Made by a program: the position numbers and the translations under genes. The notes under the pieces are model-generated. The model was not told the DNA's origin. It did no database searches and saw only the letters and a list, made by a program, of their open reading frames with translations. 64,000 nucleotides of DNA from Byssochlamys sp. IMV 00236 (Eukaryota > Ascomycota > Eurotiomycetes > Eurotiales > Thermoascaceae), in assembly GCA_001931875.2 (NCBI GenBank), contig MSJH02000578.1, positions 186,001-250,000 of the forward strand. The letters are read 5' to 3'. The first letter of the stretch is position 1. Every line of letters starts with the position of its first letter. Shown in pieces: positions 24,444 through 34,611 of this stretch.

Positions 24444-25799
24444 ATGCGAGCGTTCACTGAAACTTTAACATCGACTTATCAATGGCTTGGCCATTTAAAG
24501 TCCTCTCAACTCAAAAGCATCGCCCAAGCAACGGGTATACCAACAGCCGGACCCAAGCTGGCCTTGGCCTTACGATTGCAGAGAGAACTCCCGCAATGCG
24601 AGTATCTCCCAACTGAGCTGACTATGTCGGCGGCCCAGGGTTCATCAATACGCCAATCTGCAGGCCAGACTAGTGTACAGAAAGAAAATATGACCAGCGG
24701 CCATGGAGAGAGTCTAAGTATCCTCAGTATCGATATGGGGATCCAGAATCTTGCCTTTGCGCATTTGCTCGTTCCGGGTCCTGCGATGAGAAAGGATTTC
24801 GTTTCCAGTTCTGGTTCTACTCCTTCAGAGGGTCCTGTTCCCACACTCACGGCATGGCATCGTCTTGCCGTTTCGGCATTTCCAAGGTCGTCTACTCTTG
24901 GATCATCTTCGCTTTCGTTGTCTACGTTTCCACTATCGGGGTCTAGGTCCAGGGGGCAGAAGCTACCGACAGAAGACAGAACTAGCCTGCTCTCCAGCGA
25001 CGAGGAAGGAAATACGGCTACGAGATCTACAGAGGACGATGACAAAATGTTATTCACCCCTGATCTCTATGCCGAACATGCTTATACGTTGATCACGTCG
25101 CTCCTCGCGACCTACAACCCAACTCACATCCTCATTGAGCGCCAGCGCTTCCGTTCCGGCGGAGCCAGCGCTGTGCAGGAGTGGACTCTCCGCGTAGGTG
25201 TCTTTGAAGGGATGCTCTATGCTGTTCTGCACACGTTGGCGCGAGAGCGGGGACATTCGGTATCCGTACAGAGTGTCGAGCCATCGCGTGTAGCGAGGTA
25301 TTGGTATGGTGATTCGGAGACTGATGCTCCTCAAGAAGAGGAGGGTTCAGAGACAACGCAGACGAAGGACGAGACGAGGAAGAAGAAGAAGAAAAGGATG
25401 ACTTCGAAGGAAGGGAAGAAAGCGAAGATCGACCTCGTGGGCAAATGGCTTTCTGCATGGGAGACAGGGAAGGAAAGCATCAGCAAAGGTGTTCCGAGCA
25501 CGTCTCTCATGAAGGGACAAAAGATAGATGTCGCACCCGATGACAATGTCAGACGAGTTGTCAATGCGTATCTGCGCGGGTGGCAAGGAAAGAAGACGAC
25601 AAGATCTCGCTCTGCAGTCGGTTCTGATGAGGGATTGGAGAAGGCCGATATTGGCAAGCTGGACGATCTTGCTGATTGTCTCCTTCAGGGAGTGACATGG
25701 CTAGATTGGCATGTCGCAAGGGGACAGATTTTGCGTGATGGAGTGGACGCTCCTGTTGTTAAGGATATACTCAATCCTGAAGCGATAAGAAGGGCGTAA
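24444..25799 (+). CDS. CCE1: Mitochondrial Holliday-junction resolvase Cce1/Ydc2
   Basis: Intronless, 451 aa. The N terminus (residues about 15-50: LGHLKSSQLKSIAQATGIPTAGPKLALALRL) is the SAP-like DNA-binding helix pair seen in fungal members. The RNase H-like resolvase core follows: SIDMGIQNLAF with Asp97 as first metal ligand, ILIERQRFRSGG with Glu232, and KLDDLADCLLQG with paired Asp near 407-408. These are the expected acidic catalytic residues. The enzyme cleaves four-way junctions in mitochondrial DNA, helping its recombination and segregation. The core is interrupted by Ser-rich and Lys-rich inserts (about 150-205 and 305-330; KKKKKRMTSKEGKK), longer than in yeasts. The start has a good context (CACCATG). 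Confidence 0.92.
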   Translation: MRAFTETLTSTYQWLGHLKSSQLKSIAQATGIPTAGPKLALALRLQRELPQCEYLPTELTMSAAQGSSIRQSAGQTSVQKENMTSGHGESLSILSIDMGIQNLAFAHLLVPGPAMRKDFVSSSGSTPSEGPVPTLTAWHRLAVSAFPRSSTLGSSSLSLSTFPLSGSRSRGQKLPTEDRTSLLSSDEEGNTATRSTEDDDKMLFTPDLYAEHAYTLITSLLATYNPTHILIERQRFRSGGASAVQEWTLRVGVFEGMLYAVLHTLARERGHSVSVQSVEPSRVARYWYGDSETDAPQEEEGSETTQTKDETRKKKKKRMTSKEGKKAKIDLVGKWLSAWETGKESISKGVPSTSLMKGQKIDVAPDDNVRRVVNAYLRGWQGKKTTRSRSAVGSDEGLEKADIGKLDDLADCLLQGVTWLDWHVARGQILRDGVDAPVVKDILNPEAIRRA

Positions 25800-27730
25800 T
25801 GGTTGGATGGGATACTGTTATTTGTAAAATACCCAGTTCTATATGTATTATATGAAAAGACATAAAAAACATTTTCCTTCCCCCTTAATCCTCACGCTTA
25901 AAACCTATATCCTCACAGGTTGATTTATCCACCAACTAAATAGAGAACCAACCTGGATCCCACCCTATAATACCCAAGTTAATATATGACCATGTCCATC
26001 TTTACTCCATACTGAATCTCTCATCGTCATTGCCATCATGATCATCATCCAGCACTTCATTTCCTTAACTAAATAACAACCACCACACTACTCCAATTAC
26101 CACTATATATAAAATCTACCTCAACCGCCCCGATCCAGCCCCAAGATTCACATATGTACCATAAATAGAATAAAGAACCATACTTACAACCCCGTACCAA
26201 AGCACAAGGAGATAACCAAATGACAACAGGGTCCTGAGATTAAGATGTGTTCAATCATCATTACTTACCCACCCGAGCATGAATGATATTCCGAATTATG
26301 GATCTACACCCCCCACCCCGCACCGACCAAGGCGCAGCTCACGTTTCAGAAAAAAAAGCCATCTCTCTCTATATATAAAACAAACAAAGAGAAAAGCAAA
26401 ACCAAACCCGCCAAGAGTTAAGATGGGAAAAGGATAAAACAAGGGAAAGAAAAAAGAAGTGGAGAAGGCGGGAGGTAAAGAGAGAGAGAAAAAAAAAAGA
26501 TTGCCCTTCATTGTTATTGTTATCTGGAAAGCCAGAAAAAGGTGATACAGGAACACGAAACATACGCGGGAAGGCTGACTTCATTATTCAATGCGGGTGG
26601 AGAAAGGAAGGAAGAATAAAGGGGACGGATAGATACTGTTCCCGCGTTCCTGATCCAGACTTTTGGGTAACTCAGTCGGGTTGGGTTTGGGTCTGGAGAT
26701 TAGGTAGTATACACTTACTATACCATATTATTATTACTTTCTGCTTGAGTCGCACGAAGCCTCTAGATTTTACGCCTCGTGTGGGTGCATCTTAAGATTA
26801 ATGACTAGTTATGGAATGGTTGGGACACTTTGGCTGAAGAGAACCGGGATATAGCGCACTCGAGCTATCATCCCCGACCAGAGGTCAAAAATCGATAGCC
26901 AGACTCGAGAGGGAGACTCTTCTCGTTCCCCACATTATTGTTTATCGCTCGCGGGCCGCATTCTACACGTCCAGTCTGTTTTGGGAAGATTCTGGAATCG
27001 AGACTGCGATGGGATCTTCGCTACTATATCGGGGAATGATCTGCGCATACAATTCGGTCGCGTACCAAGATTCTTCGCGCTCACTGTGAATGCAAAACAG
27101 AAGGCTCAAAGGCGTAGTCGCATGCCTTGCCAGATGGAACTGAGATTCTGGCCACTCGGAGACATGCGAATGGAGTCAGAGATCGGGAATGTATCATATG
27201 GGATGGATTTTCCGAAGAACGGTCAAGAAGCACAGAATTGAATACAATGTATTTACACACTTCACTGAAGATAAATAGAAAAGGGGGAGTTGGCCACCCT
27301 TGACCCTTCTATTTTTGGTTCCGGTACGCCTCTGCCAAGGGAGACTTGTCTGCATCCAAAAATCACGAAACGTACAAACGATGAAACAGGGATCTTGATG
27401 GCCATCTTATTTTATTCGTCCCGTACGTGACACAGTATAAAAAAAGGTTGGATAGAATGAAATCTCGTTGGAAGAAAGGAATCCGAAAGGGATCCTGATC
27501 TGGTTAAAGAAAAAGGGGGCGGGAGCGCCGACTGAACCACGTTGGAGAACATGCTGTTCATCGCAGCCGGAGTAGCCCGCAGAGAATTGAAAAAAGTACG
27601 AAAAGTTTGTGCCATCAAATGGTCCGCAATAAGTACAAATCCAGCGCGCGACTGACGCGAGTGAAATTGATCTCTCAATCATGGATGGTCGATACCGGCG
27701 ACTTGATCGAAAACAGGCATTTTTCTCCGC
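25800..27730. other. 1.9 kb intergenic region with a purine-rich tract
   Basis: No supported gene. The plus strand is strongly purine-rich at about 26390-26500 (A/G runs including GAGAGAGAGA and a ten-base A run), so pyrimidine-rich on the other strand. Frames here are short and compositionally biased. Confidence 0.45.
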
Positions 27731-28693
27731 TTACATGCGGCGGGCGAAGTTGGACGGGAGAGGCAGCTTGCTCGTCAAGAAGCCAGAGGGAGTCGACGCC
27801 TTCCTGAAGGTGGGGAAAGTACCGTTGCCGTAAGGAGGACCCGCGGGCACAGCTGGAACAGCTGGAACAGCTGGGGCAGAGACAGCAGGCGAGCTGGGGA
27901 CAGCAGTGGGCTCAGCAACCTGCTTCTGGACCGCGGAGGTGATGTCAGCCTCGTTGACGGCATTGGCGATGCTGTTGGAGGAAGCAGCATCGGTAGCAGT
28001 GGCACCAGCAGTCTATAGAACATGTTAGTGCTTAGTCGAGGATAGAATCTATTCGCGTAGACGACACTTACCACTGTGACGGTCTCCTTCTCAGTGACAG
28101 TGACGGTGGCGCCATTGCAGGATCCGGCGGCGTTAGATCCGCCGACGAGGGCGGAGCTAGCAACAGGATAGACGGTAACAATGGAGGTGGTAGTAGAGGT
28201 GGTGGAGATAGTGGTGGTGGGCTCGTCATCAGCGACTGCCTCCTGGGTGACGCTGGCCTCAGGGGTCTATAGATGAGTTTAAGCTCTGCTCTTGATAGCA
28301 TCATTCCCAAAATATAAAAAAGCATACCTGAGTAACAACGACGGTGTTGGTAGCGGTGCGCTGGACAGTAGTTGTCACGACAGTGGTAGAGGCACCACCC
28401 AGAGTGTAGGTGAGGGTGAGGTCCTCCACCGAAGTTTGAGTAGAGACAGCAGCCTCGGGATCGATCTCACGAGCAGCACCAGTGCTCAGAGGGATGGAGG
28501 GAGTGACCTGGGGAGTCTTCTCAGCGGGCGTCGGGATCACGAAGACCGACGAGACACCGTCGTCGGCGGTGCTGTTGAATCCTCTGGCATGGTGGAGGAA
28601 CTTCCCCGAGCGAGCGTGGAAGGGGTACGAAGCCTCTCCCAGAGCCGCAAGAGATGCCACGATGGCGACGGAAGCAGAACTTGTGAAGCGCAT
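27731..28693 (-). CDS. Secreted Thr/Ser/Val-rich cell-surface-type protein
   Basis: Exons in transcript order are 28693-28328, 28266-28072 and 28012-27731, 280 aa. It starts MRFTSSASVAIVASLAALGEA, a clear signal peptide with cleavage near residue 21. The middle is built of Thr/Val-rich blocks (TTVVTTTVQRTATNTVVV, TTTISTTSTTTSIVTVYP, ATVTVTEKETVTV), as in heavily O-glycosylated wall proteins. A Pro/Ala/Val repeat (APAVPAVPAVPAVPAGPP) follows, encoded by a 9-bp tandem repeat at about 27850-27880. The C terminus (SNFARRM) is not hydrophobic, so no GPI anchor signal is seen with this last exon. It is probably a secreted or wall-associated structural protein; no enzymatic domain is recognised. All three exons begin and end on codon boundaries. 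Confidence 0.75.
27850..27880. repeat. 9-bp tandem repeat (GCTGGAACA unit)
   Basis: About three copies of a 9-bp unit inside the last exon of the secreted Thr/Ser-rich protein. On the coding strand it encodes the Ala-Val-Pro triplets. A good candidate for length variation between strains. Confidence 0.75.
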
Positions 28694-30609
28694 GTTGGAG
28701 ATGATGCCTTTGGTGTCTTAAAGCTTGTCCGGAGAAGTATATCTTTAGCGTGCTCGATTCAGGTTAATGAGCGTGGGTGCGAAATCTATTCGCAATAAAG
28801 AATGACAGTGAGGAAAAGAATGACAAGAGTCCTCTGGCACAGAGAACAGAACAGAACGAAGCAACGCGACAAGCTGGCGACTTAAAGAAGGAGAAGAGAG
28901 AGAGAGGATGCCAGCAGACGGAGGGGTGGGATAATAAGAAACGGGGGACCCGAAGCCTTAGCAATTTAGCTAAATTGCAGGGTGGGCACGGGGCGGATCA
29001 GACCGCCAGCCTTAGCTCGTTCGCTGCCCCTGGCGCCGTTTAATGAAGTTGCCCTTCTTGCGATGCGGATTCGCCAGAGCAAAGGCGCCAAATCGGCCTC
29101 GTGCGATTCCTTTGGCTGGATTCTCGTCAGACTTTTTGTTTTCTGCAACGTCGTCGTTTGGCGGGATGTGTTCTAGTGCAATAGTCGGCGTAGTCGGCGT
29201 GCTGGCAACTCATCGCTGTCCTTTATAGAAAATGTATGCTCCCTGAGAACGCCTTGAGATCGCTGCCAGGGTCTGTATCGCGTCGTAGAGTATACAGAAT
29301 GACGCCATATGGAATCTGACTCCCCAGACTCAATAACAGCGCGTCGCGCCTGTGGCATGTTGTTCGCGTCCCCCTATCTAGGCGAAAGAGCGGACTGAAT
29401 GATGAATTCACCGCACGAGAGAATTTCCAGCCACGGCGGCGGAAGAGGCGTGGCACCGTCCATCCCATCGCCAGCTGCATAAATCTTATCTGGCATTCCT
29501 AGTGGGGGACTCGTCACGTCCCTCACCCGCAAATTATTACTCTAGACGCCACGGACTGTCATTTTGAAGAAAGGGAAAACAAAGCATAGCGGCAGACTGG
29601 TATAGCCTTGGAGGGCACGGCGCTTTCCACACCGAGTTCAAAGTTGAGATGAGACCTAGTCGGCTGGGGGCTTCTGGCTTCTGGGCCTTTCCTTGGGCTA
29701 GAGTATCACGATGTATGCACATCAAGCGAAAAAGATCTGGACTCATCTGAGCGTCGGGAAACGCAAATCTTTTGCCATAATCCCATTAGCAGCCGACGCC
29801 GGTCCCGAGAAGACTGCACGGATGCCCTGAGCGTCGTGCTCTCGACTAAGAGGCTAACTAGGACTTGCTGGGCGTTTTAGTTTTTTGAGTCCTTGGGCAC
29901 GTTTCGGATATCGGGAACCTCCCAGGGGTCAAACCATCGTTTCGCAGGGGACCAGGGACTGTTCAGCTGTAGCACCCGACAACTATATGGGTGGACGTAG
30001 GACCACGTCACAAAGAGATCAGAGTCGTGATGGTCGTGGCAGCAAGAAGACTGCTGCTGACCATTTGACAGCTCTGACACGGACCACTGTCTGTACTCCG
30101 TACTTCGTCCAACTGCTGATCTCTGCTGGTGGCAGAGAGAAGCGAAGAGTAAGTGGAGAGATCTCTCCTGTGAGTACCGTGCGAACTGGTCTGTTCTCTG
30201 CTCGGTAGACTCGGTACGGTAACTTACTTAGTTAGTGTTGCCAGAAAGGAGTGATTTGCGTTGATCGCATACTTTGTGCTTCCAGAATTGCTTGATGCGG
30301 CTGACCCTTTTTTTCTAGCCTGAGAAAAATACCCGACTGTGATGCATGACACATAGCAACAGATCTCCCGAAGCGCAGATTCCGAGATAGACGTGATTGC
30401 CAGGGGCGTTTCTGTAGGAAGTTGAAGAAGAGATGCTGGTTGTCTCGCGGCTCGGAAGCCAGTGGAAGAGGGGCGATGGAGGCTGGTTGTTACCGTCATA
30501 GCCGCTGGCAGCCCCATGGATTCCCCTCAACTCCATCTGCTCTCCACGCTTTCTGTATTCGAGCTATCTAGAGCTAGAGCTATCAGATACCTGACGCCGG
30601 GCACAGCTC
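28694..30609. other. 1.9 kb divergent intergenic region
   Basis: Lies between the starts of the secreted protein gene (minus) and the POF1-like gene (plus). It contains a TACTCCGTA motif (30094-30102, extended to GTACTCCGTAC). Several short frames exist but none looks conserved. No RNA gene seen. Confidence 0.45.
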
Positions 30610-31470
30610 ATGACAGATATCGCGGACATGGCTGCCCGCCTGCGTACGCAGTACGCCTCCGCGTTGAAGCAGTTCGCATCGTCCTCCAAAGCATTCGAGG
30701 TTGTCGGTAGTGTTCCTGCTGAGCCTGCACCAGTGACTCCGAAGGTGCTCTACGTTCTGGATTCCTCGTTCAATCCGCCCACGTTGGCCCATCTGAGGAT
30801 AGCAAGTTCGGCCTTGGCTGAGAATCCGGGTCCTTCATCGCGATTACTACTGTTGCTGGCGACGCAAAATGCAGACAAGCCGTCGAAACCCGCGCTGTTC
30901 GAGGACCGGCTCGTTATGATGGACCTGTTCGCCCGAGACCTACGTTCCGCTCTGCAGGGCTCTGCTGCATCGTCCACTCCAGATACACTCCCCCAGGTTG
31001 ATATCGGCCTGACGAAGAAGCCGTACTTCATTGACAAGGCTGCGGAGATAGAAACATCGGGCGTCTATCCCAAGTCCCTTGAACAGGTTCATCTAGTGGG
31101 ATACGATACCCTGATAAGGATCTTCAATCCGAAATACTACCCCCCAACACACACTCTGCAGCCTCTGGAGCCCTTCCTGACCCAGCACAGATTGCGGGTG
31201 ACGATGCGACCCGATGATGAGTGGGGTGGACGCGCAGAGCAAGAGGATTATCTCCGTCACCTCGCCCAAGGCGGGAGGGAGAGCGAAGGAGCCAAGAAAG
31301 AATGGGCGCAACGGATACAGCTCGTGGATGGCAAAGGAACGGACGATCGAGCCGTGAGCTCTACCAGGGCCAGACAGGCCGCAAAGTCCCAAGTCAATGA
31401 TTTAGACTTCCTAGTGACAGCCAATGTCCGTGATTACATCGTATCGCACGAGCTGTACAAGAATGATTGA
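30610..31470 (+). CDS. POF1: Pof1-like nucleotidylyltransferase (NMN adenylyltransferase superfamily)
   Basis: Intronless, 286 aa. The Rossmann-type nucleotidyltransferase core begins at residue 45 with VLYVLDSSFNPPTLAHLRIASSAL, the T/HxGH-type signature with His61 in the ATP-binding site. The second signature, VSSTRARQAA (about 247-256), is the ISSTxxR motif. Between them lie LLLLLATQNADKP and VHLVGYDTLIRIFNPKYY, as in fungal Pof1. Yeast Pof1 is a nicotinamide mononucleotide adenylyltransferase-like protein reported to affect filamentation and protein quality control. Substrate use here is inferred from family. The gene converges on the small membrane-protein gene, leaving 354 bp. Confidence 0.85.
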   Translation: MTDIADMAARLRTQYASALKQFASSSKAFEVVGSVPAEPAPVTPKVLYVLDSSFNPPTLAHLRIASSALAENPGPSSRLLLLLATQNADKPSKPALFEDRLVMMDLFARDLRSALQGSAASSTPDTLPQVDIGLTKKPYFIDKAAEIETSGVYPKSLEQVHLVGYDTLIRIFNPKYYPPTHTLQPLEPFLTQHRLRVTMRPDDEWGGRAEQEDYLRHLAQGGRESEGAKKEWAQRIQLVDGKGTDDRAVSSTRARQAAKSQVNDLDFLVTANVRDYIVSHELYKND

Positions 31471-31824
31471 CTGGAGCCGGGAAACTCTCTGTATGAAGCA
31501 GTCAAGCTCAGATCAGATAAATGCCGACTATGAATTAACTATGCAGCACGATGATATGTCACCAATTGGGCATTTGGCGCCCTCGCGATGGGGCGATCAG
31601 AACTCTACCACGCATAAGACTGCCCGCCTGTTGTTTGCAGTAAGCTATTGGTACATAACTGATAATGATGGCTATGAAACTGTGTGATAGATACGTATCT
31701 ATACGCCTATATATTGGAACCCCATACAAACAGGACGTGATGACCAGTGGACCTCTAGAAACACCATGCATTCCCAGGAAACGCCTAACCAGCTTTGCTC
31801 CTCCCCCCAATTAGTGTCATGACT
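31471..31824. other. Convergent 3' spacer
   Basis: 354 bp between the stops of two convergent genes. Nothing recognisable. Confidence 0.45.
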
Positions 31825-32305
31825 TTAGTCTTCTTCTTCATCCTCTCTCTTGCCTAGCGTATAGGCCAGTCCGCCCGAGACCATGTTGACAAAGCAGAGA
31901 CCCATTGTTGCGCCCCGAATGATGCCTCGTGCACCCCACTTCTTCATGAAAGGCTGCTTTCGTCGGCCAGCAAGGAGAAGGTATAGACCGGACCAAGCAG
32001 CACTGATTCCAGCACTGTCTGTTTTGAAACCATTGACACTGGTGTAACTCGTGAACAGAAGGACCGGAGGGAAGAGCATCGGGAGCGCCTGGAAGGGTCG
32101 CATATACTGCGCTGTGATGAGCGACGCCAGCAGCGTGGGTGGGAATGGATTTTCTGGGATATTGTTAGCGATTAACCAGCCAAGGGCTGTCTACAAGAAG
32201 CCGGAAGCTGTATAATGGCAAGTTGAGCTGCGCACCTCCCCATGCTCTGGCCTTCTGCACGAGCGACTGCTTCGCTGCTTCGGCCGTAGACTCCGAGCTA
32301 GCCAT
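31825..32305 (-). CDS. Small conserved-type membrane protein, function unknown
   Basis: Exons in transcript order are 32305-32236 and 32153-31825 (intron 82 nt), 132 aa. The short first exon (MASSESTAEAAKQSLVQKA) joins in frame to ENPFPPTLLASLITAQYMRPF. Three hydrophobic segments are visible: about 45-61 (LPMLFPPVLLFTSYTSV), 70-85 (ISAAWSGLYLLLAG) and 105-122 (GATMGLCFVNMVSGGLAYTL). The tail is acidic (KREDEEED). I do not recognise a named family. The small size, Ala/Lys-rich N terminus and multiple membrane segments would fit a mitochondrial or ER membrane protein, but location is a guess. It is divergent from the J-protein gene, 552 bp away. Confidence 0.72.
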
Positions 32306-32857
32306 TGTTCTGGGCAGCGGATACTTTCACTGAAGATTGGTTGTTGGCGGTAATTGCGGAGGGAGAAAATAAAACTAAGTGACGGGTAGGAGATGTAGAT
32401 AATGCGATCCTCAGCAATCGTAATCTGCGGACAAAGCAGAGTGCTGAAGACTTGTTCACGAGCTCTCCCAGTTCAAGAGTTCCGCAGCCGGCAGCTCCCC
32501 AAGAATTTGTGTCCTGAGCGGTGCACAGGGCTGCCCGAAGCTAGCGTCGGCCATCAAGGCTCCCCAAGACACCACGTTGGTTTGTTATCCTTCTCCAGAT
32601 TTCCAGGTCTGACAGCCAAAGAAATACAGTCCAACCTAACACTCTACCACCAGAGACCAGCTTGATAGGAGACCCCGGAGGATACAGACAGACACCGCTG
32701 CCCTTTTCTCGTTTGACGTCTTGCCTTATCTTTCCGTCCCCCGGGGCGGCATCAGCTTCTCCCCGCCGCCACCAGTGGTCACCACGCCGGCCAATCCATC
32801 GAATACCGTCGAGTTGAAGCGAGATTGACCGTCTGATATCAGTTTAATACCGGCGCA
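32306..32857. promoter_or_regulatory. Divergent promoter region, small membrane protein / J-protein
   Basis: 552 bp between two divergent start codons. Pyrimidine-rich near the plus-strand gene. No individual site assigned. Confidence 0.45.
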
Positions 32858-34053
32858 ATGCCTTCTGCCACGGCATCCGGCGCGGATACCGGGTCCGGTG
32901 CGAGGTCGCGCGACCACAATCAAGGGAATCAGGAGCGTAAATACACCCCCGAGCAGAAGGCCGCCGTGCTACGGGTACGGAAATGCTCTACGCACGCATA
33001 CTACGAGATTCTGGCGCTGGAGAAGACCGCATCGGACGGAGAGATTAAGAAGGCATACCGGAAGTTGAGTCTGTTGACACATCCGGATAAAAACGGCTAT
33101 GAGGGAGCAGATGAGGCTTTCAAGAGTATGTTGCGTCGTCGCCCGCATGTGCAATCGAAGGATCCTCTGCTGACAGATGGGAACAATAGTGGTGTCACGA
33201 GCATTCCAAGTGCTGTCAGATCCCGAGAAGAAGTCTAGATATGACAAATTTGGCGGCGATCCAGATAGCAGATTCAACCCTGGTGCTTCTTCCAGCGGTC
33301 CTTCGCCGTTCAGTGGATTTTCTTCTGGCGGAGGCTTCCCTCGGTCGACGCCAGCTGGATCGGCTTTCTTCGAGGAGGAGATCTCGCCGGAGGAGCTCTT
33401 CAACCGGTTCTTCAATGGTGGCTTTGGTGGCATGGGAGGAGGCTTCAGTCCTTTCGGTATGGAGATCAGACTGTCACATGTTTGTGGGAAAGTTTGCTGA
33501 CATTCACCAAGGAGGACCTCAGTTTGTCTTCAATATGGGAGGAGGACCGGGATTCCGTGTACATCAGTTTGGCGGTACGCGGCCGCGGAGAAGGCCGCGG
33601 GAGGCCGCTGCTGCTTCAGAGCCACCGCCATCGGGATGGGCGTATCTGCAGCAACTGCTTCCTCTTATTCTGTTGTTTGTCCTGCCACTGCTCTCGTCAC
33701 TTTTCTCCGGTTCTTCTACCCCTTCAGGTCCTACCTATCGCTTTGATGCTGCTGTGCCACCCCACACGATGCAGCGAACCACGCCGAAACTCAAGGTGGA
33801 CTACTTTCTCAACCCCGTGGATGTCGAAGATTACAGCGCTCGAAAATTCCACCAGCTGGATCAACGAGTGGAAGTGGATTATGTCTCGAAACTGCGGCAT
33901 GAATGTGAAGCTGAGGTGCAACATCGGGAGCGCATGATCCAAGATGCGCAGGGCTGGTTCTTTCCGGATGTTGAGAAGATGAAGGAGGCGCGAGCGATGG
34001 AGCTGAAGAGCTGTCGGCGGTTAGACTCGCTGAAGGGCCGATTGAACTACTAA
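32858..34053 (+). CDS. ER-membrane J-domain co-chaperone (DnaJ + DUF1977; Hlj1/DNAJB12-like)
   Basis: Three exons (32858-33125, 33190-33456, 33512-34053) give 358 aa. The J domain covers about 45-112, with the HPD motif at 75-77 (THPDKNG) and [23 protein letters not shown] restored by splicing. A Gly/Phe/Ser-rich linker follows, with [16 protein letters not shown]. One membrane segment lies at about 220-240 ([17 protein letters not shown]), then the C-terminal DUF1977 region ([12 protein letters not shown] to [18 protein letters not shown]). This matches fungal Hlj1-type proteins, tail-anchored in the ER with the J domain in the cytosol, stimulating Hsp70 in ER-associated degradation. The next gene, UFD2, acts in the same degradation route, which may be chance. 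Confidence 0.9.
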
Positions 34054-34611
34054 TGGCATAATGCAACCCATTATTATTTGATTATTCATGTCTACTTATG
34101 TTGTCTGTTAGATATTTCATGTCACTCACGGACTGGCGTAATAATGGGGAGGTTGTATGAATCATGTGGATTGCCCAGGCCCCTTTTTGGAAGGGGGGAG
34201 GTTCCTCCATTGTATGTACACAAAGCAATGACTGCTGTTTTTCTTCTGATATAAGGATACAACCTGTAGCCAGAGTGACTGTATTATTATCTATTATCAC
34301 GGCTTTGAGCTTCCGGGCGGCGCAGAATTGGTCGTCCTGGGGCAAAAGGAACCAACTGCCACGGCCTCAGGCTGCCCGCCTCCAACTCTTGCAGCGGCCG
34401 GAGAAACGTCCAACGCCGCCGATTAGTTAATGCGGAACCTCAACGATCATGGCCGAATGTCGCCTGCGAGTTCTCAGCTGATTATACCTTCATCTTCCCT
34501 TGGGTGGCTCGTACCATCCAGCAGTTTGACCCTGGACATAATCACTGAGCACCGGTTGCCTTCGTGAGAGGAAGCGTGACCGATCGCCTCTGGCTTAATT
34601 ACTGATAGACC
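34054..34611. other. Intergenic region between J-protein gene and UFD2
   Basis: 558 bp of 3' flank and promoter. No frame or RNA gene supported. Confidence 0.45.
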
